The notes beneath the pieces are model-generated. The model made no database searches. It was not told where the DNA came from and saw nothing but the letters and a program-made list of their open reading frames with translations. This document shows, one piece after another, positions 1 to 8,676 of a stretch of DNA of 64,000 bases. The stretch is from Leucocoprinus leucothites. Its lineage: Eukaryota; Basidiomycota; Agaricomycetes; Agaricales; Agaricaceae. The DNA is taken from positions 1 to 64,000 of the forward strand of contig JAACJO010000008.1 in NCBI GenBank assembly GCA_013368445.1, read 5' to 3'. Position numbers and translations under genes: made by a program. Position 1 is the stretch's first letter, and each line of letters starts with the position of its first letter.

Positions 1-1
1 A

Positions 2-913
2 CAGCCACCCCAGCCCCCTCAACCAGCAGACCGTCCCCTTGATATATCCAACATAGACGATGAACCCCTCTATGTCAACGCCAAACAATATTTTCGCATC
101 CTTAAGCGGCGGGTAGCTCGTACTCGCCTAGAGGAGGTTCACCGCCTCTCTCGCCAACGCAAGGTCTGCATATCTTCCTATTCTCTTAAACCTTCGTCTC
201 ATATGTCTCCCAAGCCATATCTTCATGAATCGCGCCATAAGCATGCCATGCGCCGCCCCAGAGGGCCTGGCGGTCGTTTTCTCACTGCAGAAGAAATCGC
301 TGCACAAAAGCAGACTGCCTTGGACGATCCAGCTCCATCTACTTCTGCTGTCCCCGACCACGACCCTGAGGATGAGCCTGAGGAAGATGAATCCAAACCA
401 GACGACTCTTCTGCCAGTCCTGCCCCAGAGACAGATGTCTTCATGTCCCATCAGCCTCCCTCTGACCCCATGGGAATTATTAACCTGGCATATCGGTCAA
501 ACATCCCTCTTCCTTCCCACCATATTTCCCAGCCTTCCCCACAGTCTCAGTCTCAGTCTCAACCCACCCCCTCTGCCCTTCCCTCCGCTCCTTCCTCCGC
601 TCCTCAGCCGCAGTCCAGGCCGTCCTCCACATCTGTCACGGTCTACCCTCACCAACAGCAGCAGCAACAACAACCATCTCAACAGGCCCCTCAATCCCAG
701 CCTCAGGACAAAGGCAATCCCGTCACTCTCACTTCGCCCTATCCTGTCCAAATGCACCACGTTCCCCACCCTCACGCCCATGCTAGGCACCATCACTCCA
801 ACGTCAACGCCTACATGTATAACTCGGACGCCGTTGGCCCCTCTACCAACTCAGAGATGCAGAGGCGGACAGAGGAAATGATTCAGTTTGGTCCCGGTCC
901 TTCCACTTCTTGA
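2..913 (+). CDS. HAP2: NF-YA/HAP2 CCAAT-binding transcription factor subunit, 5'-partial
   Basis: Sequence-specific subunit of the nuclear CCAAT-binding complex, which acts with NF-YB/HAP3 and NF-YC/HAP5. The window opens inside the gene. Exon 2-163 encodes the NF-YB/YC interaction helix (YVNAKQYFRILKRRVARTRL), and an intron at 164-214 (GT...AG, 51 nt) splits the conserved domain. The exon from 215 encodes the DNA-contact part (YLHESRHKHAMRRPRGPGGR) and runs to TGA at 911-913. Joining the exons gives SRQRK|PYLHES with no frame break, which fixes the intron. The C-terminal tail of about 200 residues is low complexity: acidic stretches, then Ser/Pro/Gln-rich, with a run of seven Gln. The N-terminus lies outside the window. 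It converges on the gene at 1056-1826. Family assignment is certain from the motif; the symbol follows fungal usage. Confidence 0.95.
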   Translation, partial: QPPQPPQPADRPLDISNIDDEPLYVNAKQYFRILKRRVARTRLEEVHRLSRQRKVCISSYSLKPSSHMSPKPYLHESRHKHAMRRPRGPGGRFLTAEEIAAQKQTALDDPAPSTSAVPDHDPEDEPEEDESKPDDSSASPAPETDVFMSHQPPSDPMGIINLAYRSNIPLPSHHISQPSPQSQSQSQPTPSALPSAPSSAPQPQSRPSSTSVTVYPHQQQQQQQPSQQAPQSQPQDKGNPVTLTSPYPVQMHHVPHPHAHARHHHSNVNAYMYNSDAVGPSTNSEMQRRTEEMIQFGPGPSTS

Positions 914-1055
914 TCATCGTTTTGTTTTTGACTAAGTTATGCAAAAATTATCTACCGTTTCATTTATACGATGTGTTTTTACGATAGACTGGTTTTAACG
1001 GACATGTAAAAAAAAATGTGCAATGATGCTGAAAATTGATATATTGTCGTGTTTC

Positions 1056-1826
1056 TCAAGTCTCAACCTCCATTAGTTCCACATCCGTCACCACCTCTGA
1101 ACGGGGCTTTTTGGTTTCTTTAGGCTCCTTCGATGGACCTACATTCAGACTTGGCAAAGGGCGGAATAAGACAAGGGCTTGGCTCGTCCTTTCAGGGGGT
1201 GGAAGCGAACGTTGCTTTTTGATATGCTCTAGCAGAGGCGCGTTGATCTCTATGCCGCCGTTTTCACCTACAGACTCGTCTTCCGCCTCGAACGAGTCCA
1301 GGTCGGTAATCACGATCCCTGAGACATTCAGCAACTATGCAACAAGATTTATTCAAACAGTCAACTTACGATCGGGTGATAGTTCGTACCATGATGACGT
1401 CTTCATCTGTATCTCTGGAATATCTTGTTCAGGCTCCTGGACGTAACCAGGGAATACAACTTGAGGTGGGCGTGCCCCTATGCCATCATCGCCCTCGTCA
1501 TCTGCGTCCATGGCGCATTCATAGTCTGGTGGTGTCACCTCAGTGATAGTAGGTGCATGGCGGTCCTGTACGTGTGCCTCATCATTGCGTAAGAATAGGC
1601 CCAAGGGTTTATGATGATGATGATGGAGAGAAAGGCGCGAGAGTCCATGCTCGAGCGCGCTACATCGCCGTCTCTTGCTTGCGCGTGGCTCAGTCTCGGG
1701 CACGTCATCGGAAAGTTCTTCAGAGCTCGATGGGGTCTCCCGATTATGAGCTAGATGCTTCCGTTTCTTTAGTTGGGAGTCGAACCATGGGTGGCGAGTG
1801 TGGTTGTCGGCAGACCAGATAGTCAT
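1056..1826 (-). CDS. Spliced fungal protein of unknown function
   Basis: Two exons, 1826-1370 and 1318-1056, separated by an intron at 1319-1369 (51 nt, GTAAGT...CAG). The acceptor at 1319-1320 is chosen over a nearer AG at 1335-1336 because only it keeps frame, giving ELSPDR|IVITDLDSF. The ATG at 1824-1826 has an upstream in-frame TGA; the stop is TGA at 1056-1058. The product is about 230 residues with basic, NLS-like patches (KKRKH near residue 20, SKRRR near 50), a run of five His and an acidic middle. I do not recognise a domain. The C-terminal IVITDLD segment, followed by Glu/Asp-rich sequence, looks like the best-conserved part. The intact frame and consensus intron, beside NF-YA, suggest a real host gene. 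Only 142 bp separate the two convergent stop codons. Confidence 0.72.
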
Positions 1827-2289
1827 GGGTCCTAGTCATCCATAAGTGAGTCTTCTAAGTAACTTTAAAGTTCATTCTAGCTTGCAATCGAACTTTCCAG
1901 TCAAGTCACGTGATAATATTATTTTAGTTATTTGAAAATAAAGAGGAACGGAATCAATTTAAGTTGATGATGTTACATAATAGCAACTCAGGTGACATGT
2001 ACATGACCACCTTGCCAACTATTGAGTAGCAAACACGAGGGAGAGAACAAGATATGAAAGAGAAGTATGGACAATCAAAGAATTTGAACTATCACATTAG
2101 AGTTACTAGAGGAATGAATGTGAGAACAACAGGATAGTAATGAGATGACCCTTTTGGGGCAGTGATGGGCAAGCCAACAGCAAATGAGTCAGCCATTGGT
2201 TGTTGGCTGATGGCTGCTAATGGCTAGTATCATGCCATGGAAAATTACCATGATCAGATAGTTAAGGGAGCAAAACAAATGTAATCAAT
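1827..2289. other. Unassigned AT-rich spacer between host genes and repeat island
   Basis: I find no convincing gene here. The part next to the minus-strand gene would hold its promoter and 5' UTR. Beyond about 1990 the sequence has no recognisable repeat match elsewhere in the window until family-B LINE sequence starts near 2290. A short stretch of imperfect GGCTGATGGCTG-type repetition occurs around 2190-2225. Confidence 0.4.
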
Positions 2290-4222
2290 TATATGTTATG
2301 AGTGAACATCTCCTTGAAGGGAGACATCCTCATGTAATTGGTAATGTGATTTGGTGTGATGCACACACTGTTCACATGGAAGGGGACATCCAGGATCTTG
2401 AGGTAAGACCTGGACCTGGGGCAGTGGGCCCTCAGCTAGAAGGGAGTGCTGAAGTCTGAAGGGATGGCTGACTCAACAACAGTGATGTTAGAGTCAGAGG
2501 GGTGTTAAGTGTGCAAATGCTGCAGGTATGGAGCTGACATCGGAGATTGGATGAGCAGAAGCATGGCAAAGCATAGAGAGGAACTGGTCATTGAATGTGG
2601 GAGTAGGTCATGGCTGCAACTTATGTGTTGTGCTGACTACTAATGCTTGACCTGAATTTCAGACAAGGGAAGAGAGCAGAGGACAAATAGAGAGTAGGGG
2701 AATTTAGTGTATCACTAAGTTAATTATCAGACTGAGGAGTCCAAGTACAAAGTCATACTACTTATATACAATGTAGAATATAGGATTGGATAAGGAAAAC
2801 AAGCAAAGTAGTAAACAGAGAAATAATCAAAGTGGAGCCTGCAAATTTTACAAGGCTAGAAGATATAAAATTTACTATTAATTGATTGTTGGAAATTTTT
2901 GACAAGGCAGTATGAATTAATGGAATGGAAGATGTCAAGATAAGTCCAAAGGTGAAAGACCAATAAAGCCAATGAGCAAAAGCAGATAGGAGTTTATGGA
3001 ATAATACTAAGTCTGAATTGTAAGCCATTCTTGTATATTGGCTCATGACAGCATCATTTAATAGGCACATAGCATTGTGGTGGAGATACATGATTTTACC
3101 GGTATTGCTGGTGAAATCAAGGAAGAGCTGGCAGTGCATGGGGCTAGCAGTGGTCATGGATAGCTTCTTGACAGAGCTGGTGGTGGTGGTGGTGGTGCTC
3201 AGGTTTGAGAGAGGGGATTTCCTGTGCCAGCTTGATAAGTGATACAGAGGACACTGAAGTGCCTAAACAAGCAGCCTCTACAAATGAGTGCTGATGAGGC
3301 ACTGGAGCAGAGGTGGGGTTAGGGTGTGGGTGACTCTTAGTAGACCACATGCCATGGGAGGATCAGCCACTGGCACTTGCTTGGATAGGCTTGGGCAGTA
3401 TGGGCTGGACCCACAGGCCAGTGGTTTGAGCTGGGCCTTGGGTTTCTTCTTGGGTGCCTTGGAGAGCCCATTTCAATGTCATGTGGGTCTGCTTTGTCAG
3501 CAGATCCACAGTTTGCCTTGTGGATAGTATGTGGCTGTTTAGGGCCAGCTCCCCCAAATTTGGAGGGTAGATCCAGCATGAAAGTCAACCAGCCTTGCTT
3601 GACCATTTTCAGGTTTGTGAAGGGGGTGCTATCTTGGCCCTGTTATATAACTCTGCTACAAGACCAATGAGAGTTAGCATGAGTGTGGCAGTGGTGGTCT
3701 CTGGGAAGAGGCCTTCAGAAGGAAGAGACATAATGAAGCACTGGGAGAAATGGAGCCCAGCAAGAGCCTGAGTCTCAACAGACTCCTCATGTGGCCTGGA
3801 AAAGATGGTGGATGGCAGTGCTGGGGGGGAGGTCTCTCTACCAGGTAGAACATAGTTCCACTAGTAGTGAAGGGCTTGAGGGGTGGTGACAAGATGTCAG
3901 CTATGGGGAGAACAGCAGGATGTAACAGGACATCAGCAGTGAGCTAAGAGGGGCCAGACAATGAGATGTCAGCCTGGGGAGGTCCTAGGAACCTGCATGC
4001 ATTGGAGGGATTGTCATATGGGTTGAGATGCTCATTTTTGGACATCTCAGTGATGTTGAACTTGGGAGCAGATGCATTGGCAGACTTAGTTGTTTGACAG
4101 GGAGGTTGATTTGGCTTAGATTTGCATTTACCCATGTAGCTATAAGTAGATGCAGTAGTATTGAGCTTGAAACATGACACACCAACTAAGAGATGGTGGT
4201 GGTAAGAGATCAAGGAGGGATG
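2290..4222 (-). mobile_element. Family-B (ORF1-only) LINE fragment, 3'-truncated
   Basis: Reading on the minus strand, the element starts at 4222 with the family 5' terminus (CATCCCTCCTTG, then CTCTTACCACCACCATC). It continues with an ORF1 beginning MGKCKSK and then decayed ORF1 sequence. The segment around 3160-3060 (HCQLFLDFTSNTGKIMYLHH) and the segment around 2480-2300 (SRSYLKILDVPFHVNSVC) match the middle of ORF1 in the better copies at 4977 and 26984. An LTR at 2503-3050 separates them, and about 28 codons of ORF1 are missing at that junction. The zinc-knuckle region and 3' tail are absent, so the element is truncated near 2290. No intact reading frame remains. Confidence 0.7.
2503..3050 (-). 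repeat. LTR of the gypsy1 family, inserted in family-B LINE
   Basis: Minus-strand LTR of the same family as 11413-11971: it starts TGTCATGAGCC at 3050 and ends CTTAACA at 2503. At 548 bp it is slightly shorter than the 559-bp copies. No 5-bp duplication is visible at the ends (AGGGG left, GCATC right). The interrupted LINE ORF1 has also lost about 28 codons, so the insertion was followed by deletion or recombination. The hydrophobic open frame across it is a by-product, not a gene. Confidence 0.8.
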
Positions 4223-4614
4223 CCTTTATATCCCATTTGTACTCAATGGGTACAGTGTGCATTCCCACAGTATGAGTTCCTTGTCAAGTTTCTTAAAAAG
4301 AATCCCACCACTTTTGCCTTTAATGATCAAGATACATGTCCACTACCACTTCAAGCCCCTGTGCCTACTGAACCAATTGAAGGTGAACTATACTCTTTCA
4401 TTTCTTCTCTTCTTTTGTCTTTTGAGTCCAATCTCTGTGTATAACACCTTGTTCCATAGTTTCCTCTTCAAAGCTTATCTAAGCTTATCTATTTTGCCAG
4501 ACTAATTGTGTATAGTCTTTGTCTTAAGTGGTCTCTGACTGCTTCTTACATATACCCCAGCTTGCTGTAGTGTACTATCTGTTTGTACTATTTAGTTGAA
4601 GGTGGACTGCATTT
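4223..4614 (+). mobile_element. 5'-truncated family-A LINE, 3' end
   Basis: Plus-strand fragment carrying the last ~73 codons of family-A ORF2 (LYPICTQWVQCAFPQYEF... to the TAA at about 4441-4443). The family 3' UTR follows (TTGTGTATAGTCTTTGTCTT, then the AGCTTGCTGTAGTGTACTAT region). The final tail with ATTCATTGATTTTTT is missing because an LTR fragment begins at 4618. The fragment abuts the 5' terminus of the family-B LINE at 4222 in opposite orientation. Confidence 0.75.
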
Positions 4615-4617
4615 GGA

Positions 4618-4697
4618 TGTCATGAGCCAATACACAAGAACAGCTCACAATTCAGACTTGGTATTATTTCATAAACTCCTATCTGCTTTTGCTCATT
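4618..4697 (+). repeat. Truncated gypsy1-family LTR start
   Basis: About 80 bp matching the 5' edge of the 559-bp gypsy1 LTR, starting TGTCATGAGCC and running through the TTGGTATTATTTCATAAACT region. It then diverges abruptly near GCTCATTGGT. The rest of the LTR is absent. Confidence 0.7.
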
Positions 4698-4937
4698 GGT
4701 GTTATGACCTAAGCTGGGACTCAGGCTGTGACAAGTGCATAAAGACTTGAGAGTGATGAGAGAGCAAAGGGAAGAAGAATAAGTTGGTAAAGCATGAGGT
4801 ACTATAGTATAGCTATGAGGTTTATATACTAGGGAAATGAGTCATAAGAGTCTAAGAATAGAAATGGATGGGTAAGCAAGGAGTCATACTGACTAAGGGT
4901 TCTCTTGTGTTTGCTATTTAGAGTACTCTTTTGTATT
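4698..4937. other. Unassigned segment between LTR and LINE remnants
   Basis: About 240 bp with no homology I can find in the window and no coding signal. It begins TGTTATGACC, which resembles the start of an LTR, and contains a TATATA-like stretch near 4832. I see no matching CA end or target duplication, so a solo LTR is only a possibility. Confidence 0.3.
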
Positions 4938-4976
4938 TGACCAGACTGCTATCACACACTGGTATATAAATTTATC
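4938..4976 (+). repeat. Family-B LINE 3' tip
   Basis: About 39 bp resembling the 3' end of the family-B element at 47310-47350 (GACCAGACTGCTATCACACA, then AAATTTAT). It lies immediately before the 5' terminus of the next family-B copy at 4977, giving a head-to-tail junction. Confidence 0.5.
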
Positions 4977-6930
4977 ATCCCTTCTTATCCTCTTACCACC
5001 ACTATCTCTTATTGGTGTGTTGTGTTTAGAGTACAATACTACTGCATTTACATTGCTATTGCTATGGGAAAGCACAAGTCTAAGTCTAACAAGCCCCCTC
5101 ACCAGATAACTAAGTCTGCCAATGCCTCTGCCAATGAGCTCAACATCTCTGAGATATCCAACACTGAACATCTCGACCCATATGACAACCCCTGCAATGT
5201 TTGTGGGTTCCTTGGTTCCCCCTGGGTTGATGTCTCATCACCTGGCCCCTCCTCACTACCAGCTGTTGATGTCCCATCACAGCTGGCTGCTTCTCCCATG
5301 GCTGATGTCCCATTGCTATTCCCCAAGCCCTTCACTGCTGGTAGACAGACATTCTACCCTGTAAAGAACCCTCCTCCCCCAGCACCACTGTCTGCTGTCT
5401 CCTCTAGGTCAACTGAGAAGTATGTTGAGACTTGGGCTCTTGCTGGGCTCTACTTCTTCACCTGCTTTGTTGGGACAGCTCTCTCAGGCTATCTTCCAGA
5501 GGCAACCACCACTACACTCATCCCAACCCTCATTGGACTTGTTACAGAAATCTTCAACCAAGGCCAAGGTAATGTGGCCCTCAATAGCAAGCATATGTGA
5601 GCCCAGGGATGGGCCACATTTGCAGATTTCATCTGGGACTGTGCTTCCAGAATTGAGAAGGCCCACCCTAAACATATGTGTGTTGTCCATGAGGTGACCC
5701 ATGGATCCACTGACAAAGTGGAACCATGTGATGTCAATATGGGCTCCCCCAAGGTGCCCAAGAACAAACAGAAGGCCCAGCTTGATCTGCCGGCCTGTGG
5801 CTCCAGCCCCATCTGCCCTGGCCTGTCTAAGCACGTACATGTGGCCTCCCTCCCCAAGCCCAGAATCAGGCCTGATGGCCCAGCCCAGCAAGTGCCCACT
5901 AAGGCGTCCATCCCCACTCCTGCTTCAGTGCTTCACCTGCACTCATTTGCAGAGGCTGCTCATTTAGGTGCTTCAGCGTCTCCTGTGTTGCTTATCAAGC
6001 TGGCACAGAAAAACCCTTCCCTCAAGCCTGAGTGCATTGCTGCTATGCACCAGGCTGCTACTACCACTGCTGGCTCTGCCAAGAAGCCACATATGACCAC
6101 TGCTGGCCCCATGTGCCACCAGCTCTTCCTTGATTTTGTCAGTGATGCTGGCGAGATCTCTTATCTTTACCACAAGGCCATGTGCCTTATCAATAACTCA
6201 CTCTCACATGCCAAGTCTGGCTTGCACATTGAGAACATCTCAAAGGCATACAACACCATTGCATTGTATACCTCTGCTATCCCCTCCAACTCTGACATCA
6301 CTGTCATTGAGTCAGCCATTCTATTGGCCTTCAGTACTCCCTTTGAGCTGAAGACCTGCTGTCCCAGGTCTAGGTCTTACCTCAAGATCCTGGATGTCTC
6401 CTTCCATGTGAACAGTGTGTGTCTCATACTGAATCACATTACTGATCACATGCAGATGTCTCCCTTCAAAGAGACATTCACTCATGTTTCCTGCATGTGC
6501 ATCATGTGCAACTCTCCCAAGGCCAACACCACTACCATATGGTTTGACTTATGGGATTCCCAATCAGGAGCAAATGTGAAGAAGCTCCTGAACAAGTACC
6601 TCCATTTTGATAGATGCCAGGCTATGATCAAGCCTGCCTGCACCCACCCTGGTGTGCCCCAGTGTCAGTGCTGCTGGTGCTTTGGCCACTCCACCCCCAC
6701 CTGTCACAATCACTTGCTCAGGTGTGCCCAGTGTGGTGGTCCTCACTGCAGTGAGAACCACCACACCACATCTTTGTGCTGTAAAGGGAGCACCAAGGCC
6801 AACCCTCCCATTCTTCTGACTTCTGAGGGGGAACCCTGCCCCCATATCAAGTGTGTGAACTGCAGAGGTGAACATGCAGCAAATGACTGCAAGTGCCCAT
6901 TCTGGCACCATCAGTTTGACTGTGACTGGT
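4977..6930 (+). mobile_element. Family-B (ORF1-only) LINE, 5'-complete copy
   Basis: Starts CATCCCTTCTTATCCTCTTA, the family 5' terminus, followed by an 87-nt leader and ORF1 from ATG 5064. It is the best-preserved family-B ORF1 in the window. Similarity to the other B copies fades at about 6925-6930, just after the third zinc knuckle, where gypsy2-related sequence takes over. The ORF2 that follows ORF1 in family A is absent. Confidence 0.75.
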
Positions 6931-6977
6931 TGCTCTGGCACACAATGGACTCAAGGGCCCTGGTCACAAGGTCTTAG
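5064..6977 (+). pseudogene. Family-B LINE ORF1 (Gag-like, zinc knuckles), frameshifted
   Basis: Gag-like nucleic-acid-binding protein of a non-LTR retrotransposon. Frame one runs from ATG 5064 (MGKHKSKSNKPP) to TGA 5598-5600. The homologous reading then continues in another frame from about 5676 to TAG near 6975, so a frameshift or small deletion lies around 5600-5680. The N-terminal half is Ser/Pro-rich; the middle holds a conserved block (HQLFLDFVSDAGEISYLYHK) found in every B copy. The C-terminus has three zinc-knuckle-like motifs: CCWCFGHSTPTC, CAQCGGPHCSENH and CVNCRGEHAANDCKC. The last ~15 residues (after DCDWLLWH) do not match other copies and probably read into gypsy2 sequence. Binding of element RNA is inferred from the knuckles. 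Confidence 0.7.
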
Positions 6978-7081
6978 TACCTCTATCAATATATCCCCCA
7001 ACCCTGTTGGCAGTCACTGGGGCCACACCTTGCCCACTTGGCGGTGAGTGCATCAGACTTTAGTTTCATTTTATATGCATA
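6931..7081 (-). mobile_element. Short gypsy2 remnant left of mariner copy 1
   Basis: Once the mariner element and its duplicated TA are removed, this segment joins the Gag zinc-knuckle region at 8677, so it should be the Gag 3' end or Gag-Pol linker of gypsy2. Its reading (MHSPPSGQGVAPVTANRVGG region) contains stops and has no recognisable protease. The boundary with the LINE on the left is approximate. Confidence 0.4.
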
Positions 7082-7295
7082 CAGTGGCTCAAAAAACTGT
7101 CCCAATGTTTTCACATTTTGGACATATTTGCTAATACCAGGGCAGATATATGGCCTAGCATCCTGAAAATATTCACACAGGTACCTTGACATATTGGGCG
7201 CATATATTCCCATGATCACATGACCTTGTCCATCAATGAATTAATAATGAATTATCGAAAATATCTACTCATTGGGACAGTTTTTTGACCCTCTG
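7082..7295 (+). repeat. Left terminal inverted repeat of mariner copy 1
   Basis: A 214-bp repeat, inverted at 8460-8674. Its outer edge (CAGTGGCTCAAAAAACTGTC, continuing CCAATG) recurs inverted at its inner edge (7270-7295) with 24 of 26 positions the same by eye. One arm alone therefore has the form of a MITE. Confidence 0.9.
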
Positions 7296-7307
7296 TTATC
7301 TACCTAC

Positions 7308-8327
7308 TCAATACTTTGTATGACCTCCTCTTGCCCTGATAACTGCCTCAATCCTTCTGGGCATGCTTTCTATCAGCCTTTGGCACCTTTCTGCTGGAAT
7401 CTTATTCCACTCCTCTACTAGCCTCTCCCACAATTCAAATACTCCCTTGGGTGGTCTTTCATATGCCTTCAGCTGGTCCTTCAGGTAGGTCCAGAGGTGT
7501 TCAATGGGATTTAGGTCAGGGGATTGTGCAGGCCATGGTAGAACTTGAATGTTGTTGTCCACAAACCATTGTTGTCCCAGTTTTGAGGTGTGTTTTGGGT
7601 CATTATCCTGCTGGAATATCCTCTCCTCCTCCTCCATCTCCAACTTTTCAAAGCTTTCCACCACCCCATTGTCCAAAATCTCGCAGTATTGCACTGCATC
7701 CATATTCCCTTGAACCTCTATCAGCTTTCCTACCCCATTCCACCCCATACACCCCCACACCATCATGTTACCACCTCCTCCATGTTTGACAGTAGGGAGA
7801 GTGGTCCTATCTGACAGTGGTTCCCCCCTCTCCTTCCAGGTATACACCTTTCCATCTGACCCAATCCTGTTGATCTTTGTTTCATCTGTCCACAACACCC
7901 TCTTCCAGTCCTCCACTGTCCAATTCCTATGTTCATGTGCAAAGTCAAGGCGTTCCTCACGATGTCGCTTTTTGAGTAGAGGTTGTTTGATCTTGGTTAC
8001 AGAGCGAAATCCATTATCCTGAAGGGTATTTCTGACAGTTTGGGGTGTGACAGGGTCAGACAGAGTAGAGTTAATGAAAGTTGTAGCCTGGACAGCATTG
8101 TCTAGCTTTCCAGAGGTTATTTGGTGAATTATTGCTTTTTTATCACGAGGAGAAAGCTTGGAAGGACATCCTCCCTTGTTGTTTTCCTTGTCCCCATCAA
8201 CTTCTTTCTTGATCCTCCCAACAGTAGACTTTCCTAGACCAGTTTTATGTTCAATCTGGCACAAGGAATAGCCATCTTTGAGAAGAGAAGTGACTTGGGA
8301 GTATTGGGTAGAGGAGATAGCTTTCAT
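7308..8327 (-). CDS. Tc1/mariner-family DD34E transposase, copy 1
   Basis: A 339-residue cut-and-paste transposase with one uninterrupted frame from the ATG at 8325-8327 to a TAG/TAA stop at 7308. The N-terminus has two helix-turn-helix-like segments for terminal-repeat binding (SSTQYSQVTSLLKDGYSLCQ near residue 5; SDPVTPQTVRNTLQDNGFRS near 90). The catalytic triad is visible: D in WTDETKIN (about 148), D in QQDNDPKHTS (about 241) and E in SPDLNPIEHLW. Exactly 34 residues lie between the second D and the E, which defines the DD34E Tc1-like group. Length is typical for the family. The start codon lies about 130 bp inside the right inverted repeat. It differs from copy 2 by one residue (KIKQP versus KIKRP). 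Nothing suggests inactivation. Confidence 0.95.
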   Translation of the reverse strand: MKAISSTQYSQVTSLLKDGYSLCQIEHKTGLGKSTVGRIKKEVDGDKENNKGGCPSKLSPRDKKAIIHQITSGKLDNAVQATTFINSTLSDPVTPQTVRNTLQDNGFRSVTKIKQPLLKKRHREERLDFAHEHRNWTVEDWKRVLWTDETKINRIGSDGKVYTWKERGEPLSDRTTLPTVKHGGGGNMMVWGCMGWNGVGKLIEVQGNMDAVQYCEILDNGVVESFEKLEMEEEERIFQQDNDPKHTSKLGQQWFVDNNIQVLPWPAQSPDLNPIEHLWTYLKDQLKAYERPPKGVFELWERLVEEWNKIPAERCQRLIESMPRRIEAVIRARGGHTKY

Positions 8328-8459
8328 GATGTAGTGGCAGGAAGAAAGACAGTTGTAGCCATCTCAACATGTCAACCAAGGTCACATGATCTTGTTTATT
8401 ACTCCCACGCCTGCCCTGATGCTCCCCTGGCATGTTACAAGGTAGATACTGGGAGGCTG

Positions 8460-8674
8460 ACAGGGGGTCAAAAAACTGTCCCAATGAGTAGATATTTTCG
8501 ATAATTCATTATTAATTCATTGATGGACAAGGTCATGTGATCATGGGAATATATGCGCCCAATATGTCAAGGTACCTGTGTGAATATTTTCAGGATGCTA
8601 GGCCATATATCTGCCCTGGTATTAGCAAATATGTCCAAAATGCGAAAACATTGGGACAGTTTTTTGAGCCACTG
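8460..8674 (-). repeat. Right terminal inverted repeat of mariner copy 1
   Basis: Inverted counterpart of 7082-7295, ending at the target TA. It also carries the inverted inner copy of its own outer 26 bp, near 8460-8485. Confidence 0.9.
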
Positions 8675-8676
8675 TA

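Larger units (their letters stand above)
7082..8674 (-). mobile_element. Tc1/mariner transposon, copy 1, complete
   Basis: A 1593-bp element flanked by duplicated TA (7080-7081 and 8675-8676). Its long terminal inverted repeats are 7082-7295 and 8460-8674, and one intact minus-strand transposase gene lies between them. It sits in the Gag gene of gypsy2. Copy 2 at 39681-41273 has the same length; comparing them I saw three substitutions (7113, 7984, 8542). This identity and the open gene indicate recent movement in an otherwise decayed region. Confidence 0.95.

Noticed and set aside
225..881. Overlapping plus-strand frame across the NF-YA tail
   Set aside because: Shadow of the Ser/Pro/Gln-rich NF-YA C-terminus in another frame; the conserved DNA-binding domain fixes the true frame.
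1319..1369. Alternative 35-nt intron ending at 1335 in the unknown host gene
   Set aside because: It breaks the frame (phase mismatch), whereas the acceptor at 1319-1320 keeps it and gives a 51-nt intron equal to that in NF-YA.
7451..7789. Plus-strand frames opposite the mariner transposase (also 40050-40388)
   Set aside because: Antisense shadows of the conserved transposase; they occur identically in both copies only because the copies are identical.
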